DNA from: Margaritifera margaritifera
Taxonomy: Eukaryota > Mollusca > Bivalvia > Unionida > Margaritiferidae
Direction of reading: 5' to 3'
Assembly (NCBI GenBank): GCA_029931535.1
Contig: JAQPZY010001659.1
Coordinates: forward strand, 3,788,001-3,852,000
Length of the DNA stretch: 64,000 nt
Within the stretch, counting starts at the first letter, position 1; every line of letters starts with the position of its first letter. The notes beneath the pieces were generated by a model that was not told the DNA's origin, searched no databases, and saw nothing but the letters and a program-made list of their open reading frames with translations. Below are positions 57,374 to 64,000 of the stretch, piece after piece. Position numbers and translations under genes: made by a program.

Positions 57374-59684
57374 CATATATATACATATTAAAACATCATA
57401 AATACATACTAAAACATACATACATACAGATTGAGACATGCATGCATCCATCCTTTCATCCATCTATCCATTTATAGATAAATGCATATATTTATAACTA
57501 CCACAGTACTGATATTGCTGAAACAAACATTTGTAAAATTGCCATCTTTTGCAACAACATTCTTTTTCTACATGGATATGTTACATATGCTGAATGTATT
57601 TCTGAAGAAAAGTGTAAGGTAAATTCTTTTATAGGATGAGACATATTTGATGTTTCATTTGAAAATCTACATCTGTAGATATACAGTTTCAATTGACAGA
57701 GTAGTAAAATTCATTATGCTGTCTGCTTGTTTTTTATCATTTATACCTTAATAAGAATTGTTTTTAGAGTGAATAATTGTGCAGATGCTTACACTTACCC
57801 ATGATCAATTCTATACAACTTTGTTTAATTAGTTTTGTTTTTGAGCATTCCCCAAAAAGATGTGATAAATGTTTATGCAGCATTATTACATAAAGAACAG
57901 GCATTACTATCAATTTTTCCAATCTTATTCAGACATTCTTTTTTTTATTAAACTTGATAGAAACAATCCTTAGGACATGCTGATAGAAACAATTTATGGG
58001 ACATGCTTTGCCAAATTTGAGTCTTGGGTGGCTTCCCTAACAACAGTGTGGCTTCCTTAGTAACCAGGTAGAAAACCTATTATTTTACTTTATTTCTAGA
58101 AAGGCTCAGCCAATTTTGATCAAATGTGGCAGGAATGTTTCATATGACATGCTCTACCAGAATTATGTTTGGTATGGGTCCCCTAGCAACAGTATGACTT
58201 GCATGGCAACCATATGGAAAACCTGTTTTCAACATCTTCTCTTTGATGTCTGAGTCAGTTTTAATCAAACTTGGTAGGAATATTTCATTGGTTATGCTCT
58301 ATCAGATTCTTGTGCATGGCAGCAGGGGTGTGGATTCCTTAGCAGTCATGTGGAAAACCTATTTTCAACATCTTCTCCAGCATGACTGAGCAAATTTTGA
58401 TTAAACTTGGTAGGAATAATTCTTAGATTATTTTCTACGAGGGAACCATGGTGGCACAATGGTTAAGGCATTGGACTCATGACCCTGGGGTGCAGGTTAA
58501 ATTTCCACCATCATCTTGTCCAAGATTGGCAACAATGGTGAGTATTTGGGCAAGGCACTTTACTCTCCTGGGCATGTTATAACCTTCAAAGTGTTTATGT
58601 GCCATAAAACACAGAAACCACACAAAAAACATGTTCTACCAGATTTGTTTCCAAGGTGGCTTCCCTAGAATTGTTGTGGTTTTCTTAGCAGCTAGGTGGG
58701 AAATCTATTTTCAATTTCTTCTCCAAAATAAGTGAGCCAGTTTTGATCAAACTTGGTTGGAATTTGTCATAGGACTTGCTCTGCCAGAATTATATTCATG
58801 ATGGCTCCTCTGGCAATGTTGTGATTTCCGTAGCAACCAGGTGGAAAACATTTTCTACTTCTTTAGAATGGCTGAGATAATTTTGATCAAGCTTGGTAGG
58901 AACGATTCTTAGGGGCATGCTGTACCAGAATTTTGTCAAGAGTGTCTCCCCTGGCAACAATGTAGCTTCTATAGCAACTAGGTAGAAAACCTGGTTTCAG
59001 TGACTTCTCAAGAATGTTGTGGCCAATTTTGATCAAACTTGATAGGAATGTTCCTTTAGATAGGTAGGGTCAGATTTGTGTTTGACATGGCTCCCCTAGC
59101 AACATTATGGCTTTCATAGTAACCAGGTGGAAAACCTACAAATGATACTCCTCTCTGATTAAGTGTGGCTATTGTTACTGGTACTTATATGCAAAAAGAC
59201 ATCACAGAACAACTTTCTCTACAAAACTACCTGATCATATGAGACCAGTTTTGATAGGTAGAGTCCTAGCATGAACACCTTTCACATTTATACCAAGGAT
59301 GTCAATACACCTTCCAATTTACACTATATCTGGAATATATAACAACATATACTTCTCTTACTTCCTGTGGCATTCCTGTCCGTGAGTCATGCCCCTGGTT
59401 GGGGTCCATGGGTCATGGGGTTATGCACTTTGATATATTGACAGCTAATGTTGGGCGCATATAATATGTTTCTTATAACACAGTTCTGGTTTTCTTTCAG
59501 ATTGTTAGCAGAGTACTGTAAATCTCTGAGTGCCCTCCAGATAAGGGAGTGTAGAGATGTGACAGAAACAAGTTTGTCAAAGTTACGAGCAAGGGACGTA
59601 AAGATTGATGTTAGACCTCCTTTAAGCTTGTACAGGGGACCCCGCCTGGGACCTCCTCCTAAAAGACTGAATGTGCAAATATAA
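53032..59684 (+). CDS. FBXL15: F-box/LRR-repeat protein 15 (FBXL15), last three exons
   Basis: Exons 53032-53574, 53918-54049 and 59501-59684 join in frame through GTAAGT and GTAACT donors and T-rich AG acceptors. The stop is TAA at 59682. The product, about 285 residues without its first exon, starts with an F-box (VDLPWEDVVFPYIF, then LFRLRNVSQQCKEM). Cys-type leucine-rich repeats follow: VDLSNCSTVSNASI, LILRECHWLSVSGL, VDLTACWNVDDEAI, LSLAKIYGITDHAL, LNVQGCWRISDDSI, LQIRECRDVTETSL. The C terminus RDVKIDVRPPL matches vertebrate FBXL15, whose length is about 300. In vertebrates FBXL15 is the substrate receptor of an SCF ubiquitin ligase that targets SMURF1 and so promotes BMP signalling. That role is inferred here. 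The exon with the start codon lies upstream and was not found. GTG at 53054 is internal, not a start. Confidence 0.92.
53575..53917 (+). other. FBXL15 intron with trinucleotide repeats
   Basis: 343-bp intron containing GAT, CAA/CAG, GGT and CTA runs (about 53604-53790). GTAAGT donor and TTATTAG acceptor. Confidence 0.85.
54380..55090 (+). repeat. Tandem ~165-bp repeat (family E) starting with a Helentron/pearl-like end
   Basis: TCTCCTGGCCAAAGACCAAG then TGAGTTTATGGCAGG (54382-54417) is a diverged form of the 44262 end. Units follow with TTTGATCAAACTTGGTAGGA, CATGCTCTACCAAA, TGGCTCCCCTAGCAAC and TTCATAGCAACCA. About four units lie here, with more at 57950-59140. Confidence 0.75.
55090..55970 (+). 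repeat. Tandem ~145-bp repeat (family F)
   Basis: Five to six units share GTCAAAGGTCAAGGTCACTG, GAAGAAAAATGGTTTCTGCAC, AGTTCTA, TGTGGATGGCTTG, CTTGGGGTAAGGAAGAAGCC and TATCAATTTTGG. One or two further units lie at about 56690-56830. This type is common in molluscan introns as I recall. Confidence 0.78.
55971..57235. other. Intronic spacer with one family F unit and a possible element end
   Basis: Mostly unassigned. A family F unit is at 56690-56830. CATGGTACTCTTGTTAA at about 56920-56936 could be the closing end of the tandem-cored element begun at 54382, although its hairpin is weak. Confidence 0.45.
57236..57440. repeat. Compound tetranucleotide microsatellite
   Basis: (GCAT)n at about 57245-57298 followed by (ACAT)n to about 57370, then degenerate CATA units. 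The Met-Tyr-Val-Cys and His-Thr-Tyr-Ile open frames here are repeat artefacts. Confidence 0.95.
57441..57940. other. Intronic spacer, nothing recognised
   Basis: AT-rich, with no arrays or inverted ends noticed. Confidence 0.5.
57950..59140 (+). repeat. Tandem ~165-bp repeat (family E), second block, interrupted by a SINE
   Basis: About seven units with GATCAAACTTGGTAGGAAT, GGACATGCTCTACCAGAATT, CCCCTAGCAACA, CATAGCAACCAGGTGGAAA and AACATCTTCTCC. The SINE at 58438-58635 lies within one unit (TAGATTATTTTCTAC on the left; ATGTTCTACCAGATTTG resumes on the right). Confidence 0.8.
58438..58635 (+). mobile_element. tRNA-derived SINE in the FBXL15 intron
   Basis: TGGCACAATGGTTAAGGC (58452-58469) is an A box and GGTTAAATTTCC (58495-58506) a B box with substitutions, at tRNA-like spacing. 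The body contains GGGCAAGGCACTTTACTC, a phrase known from several animal SINE families, and the end is A-rich. The flanking family E unit continues on both sides, so the insertion is clear. Confidence 0.78.
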
Positions 59685-60730
59685 ATGTGTATACAGGCAG
59701 CAAAGAATATTTTTTTCAAGAATATTATGTCTTATAGATAAGATGTGAACATGCATCTCATGTGTTGAAGTCTGTAGGTGACATCCACAAGCAAATGTTG
59801 GTTACATAAGTCGATCACAGGAGAATACACATATTCTTTCTTGTAAAATCAATTATGATTTTCATAGCCAAAGTAAATGCAGTATGAATTTTGCAATTTG
59901 AAGTATGGAGCATGTACATTGTACACTGTGTCTAAAAAGTTTCAGTTCCACTTCATAAGAAGGTAAAAGAAGGGAAATGCAAGTTAAACTAAGGTTGATC
60001 CAGAATAATTCTGGCCGTGAAAAATTGTCAGTTAGCCACTTGTCCTTCACTTTCACACAATTTTGAGATTTTCTAAAAGTACATTTGATCTTGTAGAGGA
60101 AAATATTAGAAGCATAATCTCCCAGCCCACTGCCAGAATGTCTGACATGTGTAAACATAACTTAGCAAACCAGTCCACATTGCCTGGTACACTCACTTTT
60201 TTGTCCAGTGTTCACTGCCAGAATGTCTGACATGTGTAAACATAACTTAGCAAACCAGTCCACATTGCCTGGTACACTGACTTTTTTGTTCAGTGTTCAA
60301 TGACTGAACAGAATAAGGACAAAGTTACAGGTCACGGTCACTATTTTTGAAACACTTTTGATGTAAATGTTTATTTGTTCCTGGTGTATCAGATGCTAAT
60401 GAAAATCATGAAATTAGCTTATGATAGTTGAAGTTTTGTCCTTTGCTTAAAAAAAAAAAACTTGTCCCAGGAGAAACTCACTAAGCATCATTCTTTGATC
60501 TAATATGATTCATTTAAATTTTTCAAAATTTCTAGCAGAAATGAAATTTAAGAAACAATAAGTATTTAATTATGTGGTGGATAAATTTGTGATGTTTACT
60601 TAGTACTTTAATTTTCATTAAAATTCTTTTAAAAAAAATATTCAGAAATTCACTTTGACTGATTTTCAAAATTTAAAATTTTTATACAGTTGAAATTTAA
60701 ACAATGGAAGATTTATTCATCTCATTGAAA
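59685..60730. other. FBXL15 3' flank with an 85-bp tandem duplication
   Basis: The 3' UTR starts here; no convincing AATAAA close to the stop was found. GCCAGAATGTCTGACATGTG occurs at 60132 and 60217, part of an 85-bp segment present twice in tandem. No other gene was seen. Confidence 0.6.
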
Positions 60731-60734
60731 CTTA

Positions 60735-61152
60735 ATATTTAAACTGATATGAAAGTAGCCCATTGCTTAAGCTGATATTTAAACTGATATGAAAGTAGCC
60801 TATTGCTATTTAAACTGATATGAAAGTAGCCCATTGCTATATTAAACTGATATGAAAGTAGCCCATTGCTATTTAAACTGATATGAAAGTAGCCCATTGC
60901 TATTTAAACTGATATGAAAGTAGCTCATTGCTATTTAAACTGATATGAAAGTAGCCTATTGCTATATTAAACTGATATGAAAGTAGCCCATTGCTATTTA
61001 AACTGATATGAAAGTAGCCTATTGCTATTTAAACTGATATGAAAGTAGCTCATTGCTATTTAAACTGATATGAAAGTAGCTCATTGCTATTTAAACTGAT
61101 GTGAAAGTAGCCCATTGCTATTTAAACTGATATGAATGTAGCTCATTGCTGA
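60735..61152 (+). repeat. 31-bp minisatellite, about 13 copies
   Basis: The unit TTTAAACTGATATGAAAGTA then GCCCATTGCTA repeats every 31 bp (32 in two copies, about 40 between the first two). Single-base variants such as GCTCATTG and GCCTATTG are interspersed. There are no unique spacers, so it is not CRISPR-like. Confidence 0.93.
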
Positions 61153-62540
61153 AATTTTTTATCAGGACAATATTAATCATGATTTAAAACATCTATGTTT
61201 GATATATGATGGTTCACAAAAAAAAAATCAATGGATCTTTTTTTTACAAAATTCTTAATGAATTTTATTCATTGTACCATGGGCAAGGGGTAGATACTTA
61301 TGTTATCTTAAGATGGTTCATTCTGGGATACTAGTAGCTTGATTTGTCATGGTCGAACAACTTAGACACAGTCTTAAAATGCCTTGAACTTCACTTTTGC
61401 TTTGAATTTTCTTATCATTTTAGATTGTACTGCCATTGTTCATTTCAATAACAAATTGCAGAAAGTTTGTTTCCACATAAACTTCACTAACTAACAAGAG
61501 TCAAGTGTGGGCATTTTGGACTGATTTTATGGCAGCCATGTAGACAAAAAGCATAAAAATGTGAAGTTGCTTCATTTGTTTCACATTTATGCATCAACTA
61601 TCAAATGGAAAACCTTTGTTAGCTAGTGTTCATTTTGATACTTAATAATCCCACATGTTTTCTCCAAGTGTAAATCATGCAACATTGTTGATTTAAAATA
61701 TTCTGTTGCCTTTCAGATTTAAATTAGCTCTATGCTTCACAAGTATTATTAGAAGGAACCATATTAACATAAAAAGAAAAAAAAAAGAAAAGTAATATTA
61801 TCACATTGATTACTGTGTTATCAAGTTTAATATACCGATATACTTTTTTATATGTACATGTAATATCACCTCAGGATGTTGTTTTTTTTTAATTGTTATT
61901 TATGAACTTTTTGTTTGATTATAACTATTTGATGTAAATGTGTTTTCTGTCATTAAACATTCTTTAATTTGTTTATTGTGAGGCAAATGCATTTTGACTG
62001 AGGATTCTGAATGTATTTTAAACTCATTTCACTATACTATTCTAGTTTCCTCTTCAAATATGTTACCCAATCATAATACTTAGGAGAACTACTACTATTC
62101 TGCAAATCCAATCCACCCAGGCTTAACTTTTTAGATAGATAAGAAAGCTAAAAGTTACTGGCCCAAATAATTGGCAGTTAGATAGTGATCTCCCCTTGAT
62201 TTAGGGATTAGTGCCAAATCCCATGAATACTTCAGTTACTACTGAGTAGCACGCTCTCTCCTGACAAGAAGACTTGCAATTCACCTACAGGAATTTTGGA
62301 AGTTATTCTACCTTAAAACAAGTTTTCTCTTTGAAGGGAAGTACACTCCATAATTTTCCAACTTTTCTTGCTCCTTTCTTTTCGCAACAAAGTTATATGT
62401 CTTATGTAAACATTTTAACTTTGTTGCACGCACATACATAGGCGCCCTTTGTACGTACCTGCACTGGTAACTTGTGCATGCTCTCACATTGGTGTAGCTT
62501 TATTTTATGTGCAGGTATTGTTTGCTATCAAAAACTGAAG
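61153..62540. other. Spacer, no gene recognised
   Basis: AT-rich sequence with no arrays, inverted ends or coding stretches that I could support. Confidence 0.5.
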
Positions 62541-62548
62541 TAAATTGC

Positions 62549-62760
62549 TGTATAATTTCTACTACAGTTGGATAGATACTGTATAATTTCCACTACAGTT
62601 GGATAGATACTGTATAATTTCCACTACAGTTGGATAGATACTGTATAATTTCCACTACAGTTGGATACATACAGGTAAGTTTTCTATATACATTGCTTTT
62701 TAGTCATAGCATCCACTTTGTAGTACATTGCTTTTTAGTCATAGCATCCACTTTGTAGTT
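62549..62760 (+). repeat. Short tandem repeats upstream of the third retroelement
   Basis: Four 31-bp copies of TGTATAATTTCCACTACAGT then TGGATAGATAC (62549-62670) are followed by two 35-bp copies of CATTGCTTTTTAGTCATAGC then ATCCACTTTGTAG (62691-62760). The phrases CTACAGGTAAGTT and AGCATCCACTT recur to about 62860. This could be a retroelement terminal region. Confidence 0.85.
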
Positions 62761-63020
62761 AGTTATTAAAAGCGATGCTTTGGTGAGTTTACCTGTATAG
62801 GCATTCTGTTTGGCCTTACCTACAGGTAAGTTATATTAGAATTTATTTATAGCATCCACTTCATAAGTTTTAATAGTGACACTTCAATACTGTTACCTGT
62901 TACCTGTATACACTGCTATGTCAGCCGTTCTGACAGGAAATTGTCACATAGTGTGTAGCTCTGTACATCCACTCTCTGAGTTCATAAAGCAGGACATGTG
63001 CTGAGCTACACCTGTATATA

Positions 63021-64000
63021 TTGTCTGCTCTATTTTTGTCTTCCAGATTTAGACCATGGGCAGGACAAAGTGTAAGCCATGTAAAAATTGGAAACAGGAA
63101 TGACAACCATTTTTTATGTCTAGCTTGCTCCGGTTGCCACTGCACAAATACATGTCAGATATGTACCTCTTGGACTGAAAGTGAGTGGGCTGCAGTATTA
63201 GGGGCACAAAAGGGGAATGTGCAGAAGCGCGCCATGAGAGATGAGGATGCTATCAGTATACATGCTGATGTCACTTCATTGAATAATGTCATTTTCAAAG
63301 GGTATTGCATTCCAGAAGGCTCATCAGCCTTGAAGCAATCCAAGTGATCCAGTCAACGACAGCTTCAGCTACATCCTCACTGCCTCAACATGACAAACTT
63401 CTTTCGATGGAACAAACAGGCCTGATACCACACAGGTTTGATGGCCAATCGTCTTTATCAGCTACATTTGAGTGAGATCGAGATCAAATCAAGCCAACTC
63501 AGATACTGTCTCACACATCAGAAGTATAGACCAGTTATGTGGATCAAATATTCCTTTATCCATCCCAACATTTTACAGGACAATGTCATGCAAGATAAAA
63601 TGGCACTGATCTGGCACGACTGGACTCTGCCCTATGGCTCAGATCGCAACAGGTCATCACCACAGTTGATGGTAAATTGTAAGCCAAAAGATGGAAGGTA
63701 TATGTCCAGTTTGCCTACCCCACACCACACTGGCACTCTCATGGATCAGCATTCCCAGCATAGTGCCACAGGTCACTCAATGCATCAGGTGCCGAGTTTA
63801 GTGCCTAAGTACGCACAGGATGTGGATTCACTTCGTTCTCAAGCCTTTGCCACTCAAAGGGAGCACTTGGTGATCATGTGGAAGTGACCATATCCCAGTC
63901 AGGACATTTTGCGAAAATAGTGGGTCACCCCTTTAGACAATATTCTCCAGCTACATCTTAGATTGCACAGGAGGCATCGCATTGCCACATTCACTATGAC
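63021..64000 (+). pseudogene. gag-like start of a third retroelement, cut by the window edge
   Basis: A stretch at 63021-63347 reads NDNHFLCLACSGCHCTNTCQ then ICTSWTESEW. This CxxC...C...CxxC and Trp pattern matches the zinc-binding start of ORF1 in DIRS-like and some other retroelements (HxxCxxCxG...NPCxxCxSWxxxxW). The following sequence to 64000 is GC-richer, Pro/Ser/Gln-rich in several frames and broken by stops. Assigning DIRS rather than another order is an inference from the other two copies in this window. Confidence 0.45.

Larger units (their letters stand above)
54050..59500 (+). other. Last FBXL15 intron, 5.45 kb, filled with repeats
   Basis: GTAACT donor, TTTCTTTCAG acceptor. It contains two tandem families, a tetranucleotide microsatellite and a SINE, each listed separately. 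No coding sequence of another gene was seen inside. Confidence 0.85.

Noticed and set aside
57177..57477. Open frames rich in Met-Tyr-Val-Cys, His-Thr-Tyr-Ile or Cys-Met-His-Ala
   Set aside because: Products of the GCAT and ACAT tetranucleotide repeats.
58438..58520. Functional tRNA gene
   Set aside because: A and B boxes are present, but the B box is mutated, no clean acceptor or anticodon stem forms, and a non-tRNA body follows. A SINE fits better.
60735..61152. CRISPR-like array (31-bp periodicity)
   Set aside because: The whole 31-bp unit repeats with no unique spacers, and the context is eukaryotic. It is a minisatellite.

Overview
This window looks like intron-bearing, AT-rich animal nuclear DNA, most probably from a mollusc. 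The reasons are canonical GT-AG introns, an FBXL15-type host gene, tRNA-derived SINEs, DIRS-like tyrosine-recombinase retrotransposons, and many tandem-cored repeats. Some of those repeats end in a hairpin followed by CTTGTT, a style I associate with molluscan genomes. No species can be named from the sequence alone.

Layout. 1-2830: decayed DIRS-like retrotransposon, minus strand, cut by the window edge. 3357-3547: TA-flanked MITE. 4900-8050: arrays of a ~148-bp repeat and a ~165-bp repeat with Helentron/pearl-like ends. 9430-10015: another tandem-cored element. 11277-16850: a 5.6-kb DNA transposon with near-perfect 26-bp inverted ends, seven internal copies of a 15-bp motif, and a two-exon transposase gene broken only by one extra base in an A-run. 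17030-24480: two copies of a composite ~300-bp tandem repeat, each with a tRNA-derived SINE. 25690-26514: LINE 3' coding end, split by an insertion. 26846-28100: two MITEs and local duplications. 30800-34985: the composite and ~148-bp families again, inverted. 35761-36095: long TA microsatellite. 37015-37178: hAT-like MITE. 38404-41859: TA-flanked element with a second one (39442-40997) nested in it. 44262-45405: tandem-cored element(s). 46227-46443: small MITE with the same ends as the nested element. 47050-52410: second DIRS-like retrotransposon, plus strand, interrupted by a 791-bp TTAA-flanked element. 53032-59684: three 3' exons of FBXL15, with a 5.45-kb repeat-filled last intron. 60735-61152: 31-bp minisatellite. 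62549-64000: probable start of a third gag-like retroelement.

The only confident host gene is FBXL15, a substrate receptor of an SCF ubiquitin ligase. The rest is mobile or satellite-like DNA in several age layers. The best candidate for something little described is the 11277-16850 transposon. Its protein combines a basic coiled-coil N terminus, Cys-rich clusters, a DDE-like core (MDFSENY, TDGCAAQYK, HGKSVCDG) and a small C-terminal domain that resembles a chromatin reader. Many similar unnamed animal proteins exist in my recollection, but I cannot assign the superfamily with confidence.
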